Assembly: GCA_028289375.1 (NCBI GenBank)
Contig: JANQQK010000015.1
Span: forward strand, 1 to 40,654
Reading direction: 5' to 3'
Length of the DNA stretch: 40,654 bases
Origin: Phycisphaerae bacterium
Lineage (GTDB): Bacteria > Planctomycetota > Phycisphaerae > UBA1845
Shown here piece after piece: positions 9,378 to 18,152 of the stretch. How positions within the stretch are numbered: the first letter of the stretch is position 1; every line of letters begins with the position of its first letter. The position numbers were made by a program, and so were the translations under genes. The notes under the pieces were generated by a model. That model was not told the origin of the DNA and searched no databases. It saw only the letters and a list, made by a program, of their open reading frames with translations.

Positions 9378-9983
9378 TCACTGCCGATCGCGCTGCAAAG
9401 CCAGAATCTGCCTGCGTGCCCACAGATCCCAGCGATCATCGCTCTTTTGAAAACTCAACTTCTTCAGCAGTTCCATCAGGTCATCGCTCTTGTCACCGGC
9501 TTTGATGCGCGCTCGCGCCAGATGTCCCATTGTCTGTGCGTTGTTGGGCTGGATGGCCAGCGCCTGCTCATACTGGGCAATCGCTTCGTCAAAGCGCGTA
9601 ACCCTTTCCAGGACAAGGCCTAAGTTGTTGCGTGGTTCTGCCGCATTGGGTGACAACCGCGCCGCAAACTGAAACTCCCAGGCCGCTTCGTAGGCCTTTC
9701 CCTGACGCAGAAGTACCAATCCAAGATTGTTGTGCGCCGGTGAATAGAAGATGTCCTCGTCCAGTGCCGCTCTAAATTGCGATTCGGCGTTCGTGTATTC
9801 GCCGTCTTCAATGGCAAGCAATCCCTCTTCATTGGCCTGCTGAGCGGCGAGTGTATTGCGTGTTCGCGTTGATGAAGCGGTGCTGTAGGGACCGGGATGA
9901 TTGGTGGCGGCGCATCCAGAATTCGTTGTTGCGATCGTAGACAAAACAGTGATCAACACACACTTGATAAAGCAGGAATGCAT
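9378..9983 (-). CDS. TPR-repeat exported protein (possible lipoprotein)
   Basis: 201 residues. The N-terminus MHSCFIKCVLITVLSTIATTNSGC has a hydrophobic signal and a lipobox-like end (NSGC), although the -3 residue is not the usual Leu/Val. Residues about 45-155 contain three tetratricopeptide repeats (EEGLLAIEDGEYTNAESQF; AHNNLGLVLLRQGKAYEAA; PRNNLGLVLERVTRFDEAI), the usual protein-binding helical scaffold. The start at 9983 has AGAAGG 9 nt upstream. It is divergent from the Spy-like gene and type II secretion operon. A TPR lipoprotein could act as a pilotin or assembly factor for the secretin, but this is only suggested by position. Confidence 0.85.
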   Translation of the reverse strand: MHSCFIKCVLITVLSTIATTNSGCAATNHPGPYSTASSTRTRNTLAAQQANEEGLLAIEDGEYTNAESQFRAALDEDIFYSPAHNNLGLVLLRQGKAYEAAWEFQFAARLSPNAAEPRNNLGLVLERVTRFDEAIAQYEQALAIQPNNAQTMGHLARARIKAGDKSDDLMELLKKLSFQKSDDRWDLWARRQILALQRDRQ

Positions 9984-10031
9984 TGCGAATCGCCTTCTAT
10001 CTAAAGCGTGAATGAATCAAGAGCCTCTTCT

Positions 10032-10041
10032 TGTATATACA
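10032..10041. promoter_or_regulatory. Palindrome TGTATATACA in a divergent promoter region
   Basis: A 10-nt perfect palindrome in the 185-nt region between the divergent TPR gene and Spy-like gene. Its core resembles the palindrome at 9284-9295 (CTGTATACAG), so the two may be operators for one regulator. It could also simply be an AT-rich promoter element. No regulator is identified. Confidence 0.25.
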
Positions 10042-10168
10042 CCGCGTCGCTCAATTGGCGTAAGAATTTACCGGGATTTTCTTGTCTTTGGTTGTTCGTG
10101 GTGTAAGCTATTCGGTAAGCAAGCGAGCGTAATCCATCCCATCCAACCGCAAGAGAGGTGAAAGACCC

Positions 10169-10960
10169 ATGAAAAAACTCCGACGACATTGGCCGTTGAT
10201 TTCCGTCGTGTGTCTGGGCGTGGTGCTGACCGGCACCTTCTGGTTGAGCGGGTCACGCAGTTCAGAAGTGCAAGCACAGGTGCCGCCCGAACCGGTCGCG
10301 CTCACCGCTGTTGAGCGGGACTTGATCACCGGCGTGATGGATGAAAGTCATCTGGACCGCGATGCGTTGATTGCCCTGAATCTCTCAGCTGTGCAGGCTG
10401 CCGACATCATGGAGACATGTCGTACGTGGTGTCTGGCGCAGCAGGCAACATTGGCCACTCACAACACGACGATTGCGGCCAAGGTACTGGCCTTGCGCAA
10501 CATCAAGGCGGCCATTCGCCAGGGACCGCCCAATCCCGAGCATGCCCAGCAATTGGCTACCGCGCAATCAGAGCTGGCCACGGCGCGGGCGGCCTATGCC
10601 TCGACCATCAATGCGTTGGCAACCTCGGTCTCCAGTGAGCTATCCGCGTCCCAGCGGACGACGTGGGATGCGATCAAGCAGGGGCTGGGCCAGACAATGC
10701 CGATTCGGATGCTGGCCCTGACCGCACAGCAACGAACCGACCTGTCACGAGCATTGCGTCGCCACAAGTGGCGCATGGCCGCCGCATCCACGACGGACGA
10801 GCAGTCTGCGGCGCTGACGGCTCACAATACGGCTTTGTCTGGCATTCTGACGCCTGAGCAACAACAGGTGATCAGCAGTTTCAACAGCAACTACGCGGAC
10901 ACCTCGGCGGTCATTGCCGGTGCCGTTGCGGACGAATTGCCTCTGCCATCGGCCAGTTAG
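10169..10960 (+). CDS. Spy/CpxP-like LTxxQ periplasmic protein
   Basis: 263 residues with a signal anchor (MKKLRRHWPLISVVCLGVVL, to about residue 25) and a mostly helical, Ala/Gln-rich body. Two LTxxQ-type motifs are visible: LTAQQRTDLSRAL near residue 190 and LTPEQQQVISSF near 230. That motif defines the Spy/CpxP group of periplasmic ATP-independent chaperones and envelope-stress sensors. The start has GAGAGGTG just upstream. It is 95 nt ahead of the secretin gene on the same strand and may be the first gene of that operon. A helper role for exported proteins during type II secretion is inference. Confidence 0.75.
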   Translation: MKKLRRHWPLISVVCLGVVLTGTFWLSGSRSSEVQAQVPPEPVALTAVERDLITGVMDESHLDRDALIALNLSAVQAADIMETCRTWCLAQQATLATHNTTIAAKVLALRNIKAAIRQGPPNPEHAQQLATAQSELATARAAYASTINALATSVSSELSASQRTTWDAIKQGLGQTMPIRMLALTAQQRTDLSRALRRHKWRMAAASTTDEQSAALTAHNTALSGILTPEQQQVISSFNSNYADTSAVIAGAVADELPLPSAS

Positions 10961-11001
10961 CAGAAGACTCTTTGAATTGGATGAGTTCATGAGCCTCTGG
11001 G

Positions 11002-11033
11002 CGCGACGACGCATCTTCGGGTGCGTCGCGTGC
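11002..11033 (+). promoter_or_regulatory. Stable UUCG-tetraloop hairpin before gspD
   Basis: CGACGCATC-TTCG-GGTGCGTCG (11007-11028) forms a 9-bp stem (one G-U pair) closed by a C(UUCG)G tetraloop, an extra-stable RNA loop. Flanking GCGC/GTGC can extend it. No T-run follows, so it is not a standard intrinsic terminator. It ends about 22-28 nt before the secretin start and may be a leader element, RNA-processing site or stability element. Confidence 0.45.
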
Positions 11034-11055
11034 TCGTTGGATGGTGTCGAGCGTC

Positions 11056-13269
11056 ATGAATCGATCGACATGCATAGGGTTGGTCCTGTTGGCGGGTGCC
11101 GGCACCGCGCCCGCCCAGGACGCCGACCTCATCACCATCGATAACCCGGACGACATGCCGCTGGCGGCATTGGTCGACTACGCCAGCCAATCGCTGGGCA
11201 TCCAGGTCGTCTACGACAACGAACTGGACAACAAGAACGTAACGGTGCGACCGTCGCCGGTCACGCTTCCGCGTGAGCGGCTGCTGGACTTTGTGCGGTC
11301 GGTGTTGCGCGTGCACGGCCTCGCGATCGTGGCCGACGAGGTTCGGTCGTTCTATCGCATTGTTCCGACCGGTGACCTGCCGCGTGTGATTCAGGGAGTT
11401 CAGACGACTGGTGCCGATGGGGGCACGGTGGCCGACCGCGTCTTGACGCAGGTGTTGCGCGTCCCGTCGGGCAATACGAAGCGCGTCGCCGGCCAGCTCA
11501 AGGCCTTCCTGTCGAGCCAACAGTCCTCCATGATCGAGGTGCCGGAGACCGGGGTGATCATCGTCACCGACTTTGAGCCGGTGGTGCAACGGATCGTGCG
11601 GTTGATGGAGCTGATCGACGCCGCGCCGGAGCCCATCGAAACGCAGATCATCCCCGTGCCCACGACCGACGCGGGACGACTCGCCGATCAGGTCACCGAG
11701 ATTCTCGGGGCACGATCCAAGCAGGCCTCCGATAAGAGCAAGCCGCTGGACGTGCTCAGCGATGTCCTGGCGGACCACCTGGTGCTTGTTGGTACAGAAC
11801 AGCAACTTAATGATGCAATGGAGTTGATCAATGATCTGGTGTCGCGACCGACGGCGTCGGCACCGATGCGCAGTTACCGACCACTGCACATCTCGGCAAG
11901 CCGATTGCGCGTGCTGATCGAGCAGCTGATCCTGACCTCGGTTGGGGCGGCTGCGGACGTCAGACTCTTCGTGGATGAGTCGACCAACCGAGTCTACGTC
12001 ACGGCATCCGAGTCGGTGCACCAGCGTGTGCGGGCCCTCATGGAGGATTCGGACGTGCCGGTGATGCGTTCGGCCCGTCCGATGCGAACGTACCGACCTC
12101 GGAATCGCACAGCCGCCGAGATCCTCGAGACGCTTACCCACCTGCTCGAAGAAGCCACGGTCACCGCCTTCAACGATACCGCAGGTAGCGGTGATGGAAC
12201 GGACTCTCTTGCACCGGTCGGCCGCAACCGCCGTCCGAGCGATCCGGCGGTTGTCCAAGTGCCCCCAGAACCACCGGCCGTACGGCGCCCAGACGATGAA
12301 GGCTCAGGTAGACGCACGTCCGTTCGCGTGGAAGGGCCGGACTATGTCCTCACCGAGGACACGCACACCAACACGATCATCGCCATCGGCACCCCGGAGT
12401 TCCACACACAGTTGGAGACGCTCGTCGAGGAACTGGACCGCCGTCGTCCGCAGGTCATGATCGAGATGAACCTCGTGGCCGTCACCTTGAGCGATTCACT
12501 CGATGTCGGCGTTGAACTTCAGGCGATCGACCTTGGCAAGAATATCGACTACCTGCTGTTCAGCAGCTTTGGCCTTTCCTCGGTGGATGCGATGACTGGC
12601 CAGCGTGTCCTATCACCAGGCGTGGGCGTGAATGGTGTCCTGCTGAGTCCTGATGAGACACCTGCAATCCTACGTGCTCTGGCGACACATGGGGACACGC
12701 GTGTCATCAGCACGCCACGGATTGTGGTCAGCGATACGACCACTGGCACCTTGCGGAGTGTCGAGGAAGCGCCCTTCACGAGCATCAATGCCTCCGACAC
12801 GGTGGCCACGACGTCCTTCGCGGGGTTCGAGTCGGCGGGGACCACGCTGACGGTCACACCGCGCATCGCAGAGGGTGACCACCTCAACCTAGATTACAAC
12901 CTGACGTTCTCGAGTTTCAGTGGGGCCAGTTCGGATGCAACGGCACCGCCGCCCCGAACGACCAACTCGTTTACCGCCACTGTGGAAGTGCCCGACGGCT
13001 TTACCGTCGTCGTCGGCGGACTCGAAGTGGAGAACGACGCCGACACCGTCAGCGAGGTACCGCTGCTGGGGAGGATTCCGATCCTTGGGGCATTGTTCCA
13101 AAGTTCGACGGCGTCGCGGACCCGGACACGGGTTTTCGCGTTCATTCGCCCGGTCATCCTGCGTGACGATCAGTTCGCCGACCTCAAGTTGGTCACAGAG
13201 TACCAACTCAAACGCGCTGAGATGGAGAACACGGATTATCCACCGGATCACCTGATGTGGATGCGCTAG
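11056..13269 (+). CDS. gspD: Type II secretion system secretin GspD
   Basis: 737 residues: the outer-membrane channel of the type II secretion system. It has a signal peptide (MNRSTCIGLVLLAGAGTAPA), an N0-like domain at about 25-95, tandem N1/N2-type ring domains at about 120-400 (including a Pro/Arg-rich insert near 390-425), and the secretin beta-barrel domain from about 462 to 700. The secretin signature VPLLGRIPILGALFQ lies at 668-682, preceded by VPDGFTVVVGGL. The start is uncertain: ATG at 11056 (GGATGG upstream) or in-frame ATG at 11041. No C-terminal S-domain is obvious, so a pilotin may not be used or may bind differently. A hairpin precedes the gene, and gspE follows after 111 nt. 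Confidence 0.95.
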   Translation: MNRSTCIGLVLLAGAGTAPAQDADLITIDNPDDMPLAALVDYASQSLGIQVVYDNELDNKNVTVRPSPVTLPRERLLDFVRSVLRVHGLAIVADEVRSFYRIVPTGDLPRVIQGVQTTGADGGTVADRVLTQVLRVPSGNTKRVAGQLKAFLSSQQSSMIEVPETGVIIVTDFEPVVQRIVRLMELIDAAPEPIETQIIPVPTTDAGRLADQVTEILGARSKQASDKSKPLDVLSDVLADHLVLVGTEQQLNDAMELINDLVSRPTASAPMRSYRPLHISASRLRVLIEQLILTSVGAAADVRLFVDESTNRVYVTASESVHQRVRALMEDSDVPVMRSARPMRTYRPRNRTAAEILETLTHLLEEATVTAFNDTAGSGDGTDSLAPVGRNRRPSDPAVVQVPPEPPAVRRPDDEGSGRRTSVRVEGPDYVLTEDTHTNTIIAIGTPEFHTQLETLVEELDRRRPQVMIEMNLVAVTLSDSLDVGVELQAIDLGKNIDYLLFSSFGLSSVDAMTGQRVLSPGVGVNGVLLSPDETPAILRALATHGDTRVISTPRIVVSDTTTGTLRSVEEAPFTSINASDTVATTSFAGFESAGTTLTVTPRIAEGDHLNLDYNLTFSSFSGASSDATAPPPRTTNSFTATVEVPDGFTVVVGGLEVENDADTVSEVPLLGRIPILGALFQSSTASRTRTRVFAFIRPVILRDDQFADLKLVTEYQLKRAEMENTDYPPDHLMWMR

Positions 13270-13380
13270 TGTAAGGGAAGCTGCTTTAGAGAAGAAGAAA
13301 GAAGCTTTGTGCCGCCCAATGAAATCGAACGAAGGAGATGTGGAGCAACGCGGATCACAAACGGGCATCATTGAACGGCA

Positions 13381-14928
13381 ATGGATACAACGATTGAGAC
13401 ACTTCAGAACGCAACGGTATCACCACGATTCGTGGAGGCAATTCCGATCCGGTTCGCCCGTCGGTTCGGCCTGATCGGCCTCGATGAAACGGACGACTCC
13501 CTCACGGTGGCCATGGCATCGATGGAGCGCCGCGCGGTCGCCCGGAATGTGGGCGTGCGTCTCGGACTTGCCGTTGTCCCGATCATCGCAGATGAATCTA
13601 CAATCCAGCGACTCATCAACACCGCCTACAGCGATGCCGCCACCGGTATGGACTCGGTGGTCGAGGAACTCGTCACCGACAGCGCCGACCAGATCATCGA
13701 GGAACTGACCCACCGCGGCGACTTACTGGACAACGCAACCCACGCGCCGGTGGTCAAGCTGGTCAATGTTGTTTTGTTCGAAGCCGTGAAGCGCCGCGCG
13801 AGCGACGTGCACATCCAGCCCTACCCCGATCGTGTGCAGGTGCGCTACCGCATCGACGGCGTGTTGTACGACTACGTTCAAGTTCCGGTCCACCTGTGCG
13901 ACGAGATCATCAGCCGCATCAAGGTGATCGCCCAACTCAACATTGCCGAAAAACGCCTGCCCCAAGACGGTCGGACCACGGTCTCGATCGGGGAACGACA
14001 GATTGACCTGCGCATCAGCACATTGCCCACCTCACACGGGGAACGGGTCGTGCTGCGGCTGCTCGACAAGTCGGCTCGCCTTTACACGCTCGAAGAGCTG
14101 GGCATGACCGAACGCGACCTCAGGGTGTTCCGCCGGTTGATTCGCCAGACTCATGGCATTCTGCTGGTGACCGGTCCGACCGGCTCGGGTAAGTCGACGA
14201 CGCTCTACGCGGCTCTGCAGGAGCTCAACAGCAAGGAACTGAACATCCTGACGATTGAGGATCCGATCGAGTATCAACTCGAAGGCATCAGCCAAACACA
14301 GGTCTCCGAGATCAAGGGTATGACGTTTGCCACAGGGTTGCGCACCGTGCTGCGGCAGGATCCGGACGTGATCATGGTCGGTGAGATCCGCGACGAAGCC
14401 ACCGCCCGAATGGCCGTGCAAAGCGCTCTGACCGGGCATCTGGTGTTCAGCACACTCCATACCAATGATGCCGTCGGGGCCGTGGCACGGTTGCTGGATC
14501 TCGGGATCGAGCCGTATCTGGTGGCCGGATCGGTGATCGGCGTCATGGCGCAGCGGCTGGTGCGTTTGAATTGTCCCGACTGCGCGCGAGCCCGAGCCTT
14601 GACGGATGATGAGTGTGTGTGGCTTGGCTTGGACGATACGACCACCATCACGGAAGGCGCGGGCTGTTCGACCTGCCTGGACACCGGATTCTGTGACCGG
14701 GGCGGCGTGTATGAATTGTTTGAAGTGGATGAGGAGATTCGCGAGTTAATCGTCGGTCGCTCGACGCATCGCGATCTCAAAGAGGTCGCCCATGCACAGG
14801 GCATGCGGACGCTGCGCGAGGATGCCATCCGACGCATGCAGGCCGGTCAGACCACGCCCGAAGAAGTGGCAAGGGTCACGCGCAGCGATGGTCCGGTGAC
14901 CAACGGTTCAACCGAGGAGACCGCCTGA
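13381..14928 (+). CDS. gspE: Type II secretion assembly ATPase GspE
   Basis: 515 residues: the cytoplasmic hexameric ATPase that drives pseudopilus assembly. An N1E/MshEN-like N-terminal region (1-100) is followed by the PilB/GspE core (ASDVHIQPY near 140). Walker A GPTGSGKST lies at 265-273, followed by the Asp-box/Walker B DPDVIMVGEIRDE and the His box LVFSTLHTNDA. A zinc-binding CPDC...CSTC four-cysteine region follows. An in-frame stop at 13372 forces the start to 13381 or later, yet the Shine-Dalgarno sequence there is poor; GAAGGAG lies about 45 nt upstream. The stop overlaps the gspF start by one base (TGATG). Confidence 0.96.
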   Translation: MDTTIETLQNATVSPRFVEAIPIRFARRFGLIGLDETDDSLTVAMASMERRAVARNVGVRLGLAVVPIIADESTIQRLINTAYSDAATGMDSVVEELVTDSADQIIEELTHRGDLLDNATHAPVVKLVNVVLFEAVKRRASDVHIQPYPDRVQVRYRIDGVLYDYVQVPVHLCDEIISRIKVIAQLNIAEKRLPQDGRTTVSIGERQIDLRISTLPTSHGERVVLRLLDKSARLYTLEELGMTERDLRVFRRLIRQTHGILLVTGPTGSGKSTTLYAALQELNSKELNILTIEDPIEYQLEGISQTQVSEIKGMTFATGLRTVLRQDPDVIMVGEIRDEATARMAVQSALTGHLVFSTLHTNDAVGAVARLLDLGIEPYLVAGSVIGVMAQRLVRLNCPDCARARALTDDECVWLGLDDTTTITEGAGCSTCLDTGFCDRGGVYELFEVDEEIRELIVGRSTHRDLKEVAHAQGMRTLREDAIRRMQAGQTTPEEVARVTRSDGPVTNGSTEETA

Positions 14929-16136
14929 TGCCGGTCTTCGCTTACACAGTTCGGGATCAGGCGGGGCACCGTCTTCGCGGCACCCTTGTGGCCGAATCCG
15001 ATACCGACGGGCGTCAGTCTTTGCGTGATCGCGGCCTGTGGATCGAACGCTTCGCCCCGGCCCTCTTCCAGGGCCAACTCGCCCTCGGACAACTTCGGCC
15101 ACGTGCGGCCAAGGATGAGCACATCGCTGAGTTTGCCCGATTGCTGGCCCTGATGCTGCGAAGTGGCGTGACGCTAGCCGACGCGCTCGATGCGTTGATG
15201 GCGCAGGTGCCCAAGCGATTCGGGGCGGTGCTGCAGGATATTCGCGAACGGCTGGAGGCGGGCAGTTCCTTCTCGGCGGCGATGGCCGAGCATCCGCGCG
15301 TGTTCGGTCCGATGTTCGTCGCATCGGTTCGGGTGGGCGAAAGAGCCGGCACACTGGAGACCGCGCTACGGGAACTGTCGGAGTATCTCAAGGAGCGTCA
15401 TACGCTGACCAGCAAGCTGACCACGGCGGCGGTCTATCCGCTGATCCTGCTCACGGTGGCTGCGGGCGTGGTGCTATTCCTGATGAGTTACGTGATTCCG
15501 CAGTTGCTGACAGTCCTGGAGGCGACAGGGCAGCAGCTTCCGTGGTCGACGGCGCTGCTCAAGAGTGTCAGCGATACGGTTACCGGTCATTGGCCCGTCA
15601 TCGTATTGGGGACACTCGGCAGCGTGATCACTTGCGCTTTGGCGATCCGCCACGCAGGTGTGCGCCGGCACTGGCACGGGTTGTTGCTCAGGGTGCCCAT
15701 CCTTGGCGTGCTTCTCCGGAAAACCCTGATCGCCCAGCTGACCCAGCAGTTGTCCATGATGCTGGCCAGTGGGATCGCGTTCGTGGATGCGGTGCGGATT
15801 GCCCGACAGGCGACGCGCAATGTGGTGTTGGGCGAGGAATTGCAAGCAATGGAACGCGCGGTGGAAGCCGGATCGGACATCGCCCCGACGTTGGCACAAT
15901 CGCGGGTCTTCCCACCCCTGGTCAGTCGGCTTGTGGCGGTCGGTGAAGATTCGGGGGAACTGGTGCAGGTGCTGGGCGAATTGCGTGAAGGGTATGAAAC
16001 AGAAGTCCGTCTGGCGGTGACGCGGTTTTCGGCGGCGATTGAGCCGGTCCTGATCATTGGCCTGGCGACGGTGGTGGGGTTCATCGTGTTCGCAACCCTG
16101 ATGCCGATCCTCCAGGCCACCCGTGGGATGGTGTGA
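14928..16136 (+). CDS. gspF: Type II secretion inner-membrane platform protein GspF
   Basis: 402 residues: the polytopic platform protein that couples GspE to pseudopilin assembly. It has two homologous T2SSF domains (about 65-190 and 265-390) with the family signature VRVGERAGTLETALRELSEYL in the first and EDSGELVQVLGEL in the second. Three membrane segments are visible near 165-195, 215-235 and 370-395. The start overlaps the gspE stop. The length matches the family. Confidence 0.96.
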   Translation: MPVFAYTVRDQAGHRLRGTLVAESDTDGRQSLRDRGLWIERFAPALFQGQLALGQLRPRAAKDEHIAEFARLLALMLRSGVTLADALDALMAQVPKRFGAVLQDIRERLEAGSSFSAAMAEHPRVFGPMFVASVRVGERAGTLETALRELSEYLKERHTLTSKLTTAAVYPLILLTVAAGVVLFLMSYVIPQLLTVLEATGQQLPWSTALLKSVSDTVTGHWPVIVLGTLGSVITCALAIRHAGVRRHWHGLLLRVPILGVLLRKTLIAQLTQQLSMMLASGIAFVDAVRIARQATRNVVLGEELQAMERAVEAGSDIAPTLAQSRVFPPLVSRLVAVGEDSGELVQVLGELREGYETEVRLAVTRFSAAIEPVLIIGLATVVGFIVFATLMPILQATRGMV

Positions 16137-16140
16137 CAAC

Positions 16141-16635
16141 ATGGAAACAAGACCAATTGCAAAAAGTACTTCTCCAAACAACGGCCGATCCCGTTCCGAG
16201 TCTCGCGCTCCCCAGCAGCATCTTCGACGTCGGGGGTTCTCGCTGGTCGAGTTGATGGTTGTGGTGGTGATACTCGGGTTGCTGGCCACCGTCGTGACGG
16301 TCTCCGTGACCGATTATTTGGTCAAAGGCAAGCAGACCACGGCGCGCAACGAGATCGCCCTGATGAAGAACGCATTGGAATTGTACTACATGGAGGCCAA
16401 CCGCTACCCCTCCAACGATCAGGGCCTCGCCTTGCTCAAGGAGAAGACCCCCAAGCACCCCAACGGCATTCTGCAGGGCGACCTCATGGATCCGTGGAGC
16501 AACCAGTACCTGTACGTCTACCCCGGCCTGCATGGCACCTACGACATCGTGAGCCTCGGGGCCGATGGTCAGGAAGGCGGCGAAGGTGCGGATATGGATA
16601 TCGTCAGTTGGGATCTGGCGGGTGAAGGAGTATGA
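16141..16635 (+). CDS. gspG: Major pseudopilin GspG
   Basis: 164 residues from ATG 16141, 4 nt after gspF; a GTG at 16123 is a less likely start. A type IV prepilin site RRRG|FSLVELMVVVVILGLLA lies at residues 29-32/33, with Glu37 as the conserved E5. The leader is unusually long (32 residues, versus about 6-10). The mature part has the GspG pattern: ALELYYMEANRYPSNDQGL, then DPWSNQYLY and the C-terminal calcium-site region SLGADGQEGGEGADMDIVSWD. It forms the pseudopilus shaft in the periplasm. Confidence 0.96.
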   Translation: METRPIAKSTSPNNGRSRSESRAPQQHLRRRGFSLVELMVVVVILGLLATVVTVSVTDYLVKGKQTTARNEIALMKNALELYYMEANRYPSNDQGLALLKEKTPKHPNGILQGDLMDPWSNQYLYVYPGLHGTYDIVSLGADGQEGGEGADMDIVSWDLAGEGV

Positions 16636-17174
16636 GCAGACGAGCATTCGTCACCGATGACGACCGGCGAGGTAGGAATCGCGGCATCACCCTGATCGAA
16701 CTGTTGGCGGTCGTGACGTTGCTTTCGCTCGCGGTGGGCGCTCTGACAGTGGGAATGGACGGCTTTACCGAAGAGGGACGATTGCGCGCGGCGGCCAACC
16801 AGATCGTGACGCTACACCAGACCGCGCGGCTCGAAGCAGTGTCGGGCGGTTCGCCGCGACAGCTCGTATTTGAACAGGACGGCAGGACGATTCGCATCGA
16901 GCGCCCTGACGTGATTGGACGCCGATGGCAATGGGTGCTCGATCGTGAAGCGCAGCTTAGCGCGCAAGTCACACTGGGCCGCGTCACGATTGCGAACAGT
17001 GATGACACGGAGTACAGGGAGGTACGCATTCACGCTGACGGCACTTCTCCAAAATACATGGTTGAGCTGAAGACCGGCAAGATGCGTGCTTTTGTCACGA
17101 TCGACGGGATCAACGGACAAATTGATGCGTTCGTGGTTGATGGCGTCCAACCGAAGCTGATGGAGGCAGGTTGA
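16632..17174 (+). CDS. gspH: Minor pseudopilin GspH-like
   Basis: 180 residues, overlapping gspG by 4 nt (ATGA). The prepilin site RNRG|ITLIELLAVVTLLSLAVG has Gly18 at -1 and Glu at +5, followed by a GspH-like beta-rich domain. Position between gspG and gspI supports the assignment. It is a minor pseudopilin expected in the pilus shaft or tip. The subfamily is called from gene order as much as sequence. Confidence 0.85.
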   Translation: MSRRAFVTDDDRRGRNRGITLIELLAVVTLLSLAVGALTVGMDGFTEEGRLRAAANQIVTLHQTARLEAVSGGSPRQLVFEQDGRTIRIERPDVIGRRWQWVLDREAQLSAQVTLGRVTIANSDDTEYREVRIHADGTSPKYMVELKTGKMRAFVTIDGINGQIDAFVVDGVQPKLMEAG

Positions 17175-17572
17175 TGACGCATCCGTACTCAACCGTCCGG
17201 CGCAGCGTCCTCTTGGTCGAGGTCCTCGCTGCAGTGCTCATCCTTGGCGGGAGTGTGGTTGCACTGCTGGTCGCGCAGTCGCGCGCCGTGCAACAGAGTG
17301 TCGCGAACCGACAAGTGGAACGCGCGAGCACGCTTGCGGCGGAACTCCTCGCTGCGTGGCGGTTGGAGAAGACCGATATCCGAATCCAGGACGAGGGCGT
17401 ATTCGAAGGAGATCCGAATTGGTTCTGGAGGCGCACTGTCGAACAGGATGACCTCGCGGGTATAGCAGTCTTACGCATCACATTGACGGTGCATCAGCAA
17501 GGATCCGATGGAAGTATCACCGAGTATGGCCGCTGGGACTGGCTGGAGCTACCTGATGTACCGGACGAGTGA
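17174..17572 (+). CDS. gspI: Minor pseudopilin GspI-like
   Basis: 132 residues from ATG 17174, overlapping the gspH stop by one base; AGGCAGG lies upstream. A hydrophobic prepilin helix VLLVEVLAAVLILGG follows VRRS, so the residue before the processing site would be Ser11 and not the usual Gly, while Glu+5 (Glu16) is kept. Length, the helix ending QSRAVQQSVANRQ and position are typical of GspI, which nucleates the tip complex with GspJ and GspK. Confidence 0.85.
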   Translation: MTHPYSTVRRSVLLVEVLAAVLILGGSVVALLVAQSRAVQQSVANRQVERASTLAAELLAAWRLEKTDIRIQDEGVFEGDPNWFWRRTVEQDDLAGIAVLRITLTVHQQGSDGSITEYGRWDWLELPDVPDE

Positions 17573-18152
17573 TCGACCCAGCGCGTTTACGTTGATCGAG
17601 GTAATCCTCGCGCTGGCCCTGGCTGGTGTCGTGATCACACTGGCCGGGCAGTCGGCTGTCCACAGCCTGCGCACCGAGAGACGCGTCCAGAACGACATCT
17701 TTCAGCGGGCGGGTTCGCGTCATGTGTTGGATGGCATTCGATCCGTGTGGGCGCAGCGATTGGACGCTCCGATCCGTGTCGGACTTGACCCCAACCTCCG
17801 GCAGACCGTGGGATGGACCGCACTGCTTCCCGTTGATTCCGAGAACGTTTGGCGGAGGCGATTGCCGTGTAGTGTGACGTTTCGCTTGAGACGCGATCAA
17901 GATGGGACGTTCACGCTGATCAAGTCCATTGCGGACCTGACCCGAGCCAATACCCATGCGCGCGAGCAAGTGGTCGCGTCGGGCATCCGAGATTTTGCAG
18001 TCGAAGCCTACGACGGTCGTCGGTGGCTTAAGCCTGAAGAAGTCAGCGACGAGACCGAAGTGGCTGCCGTCCGACTAACCCTGCAGATGTCGAATGACCA
18101 ATCGGAGTCAATGACCCTCATCGCCCAAGTACCTGCGAGGACCGAATCGTGA
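17556..18152 (+). CDS. gspJ: Minor pseudopilin GspJ-like
   Basis: 198 residues. ATG 17556 is chosen because GGAG lies 9 nt upstream and the leader is then short; it overlaps gspI by 17 nt. The prepilin motif is RPSA|FTLIEVILALALAG, with Ala in place of Gly at -1. A beta-rich domain follows, including VASGIRDFAVEAYDGRRW, a typical GspJ phrase. It is a tip-complex pseudopilin partner of GspI and GspK. Confidence 0.88.
   Translation: MYRTSDRPSAFTLIEVILALALAGVVITLAGQSAVHSLRTERRVQNDIFQRAGSRHVLDGIRSVWAQRLDAPIRVGLDPNLRQTVGWTALLPVDSENVWRRRLPCSVTFRLRRDQDGTFTLIKSIADLTRANTHAREQVVASGIRDFAVEAYDGRRWLKPEEVSDETEVAAVRLTLQMSNDQSESMTLIAQVPARTES

Noticed and set aside
10987..12258. A 423-codon minus-strand frame opposite gspD
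   Set aside because: It is His/Arg-rich shadow sequence, and gspD on the other strand is unmistakable.
13338..13397. Short 19-codon frame before gspE with GAAGGAG
   Set aside because: The ribosome site directly abuts the ATG, leaving no usable spacing; probably chance.
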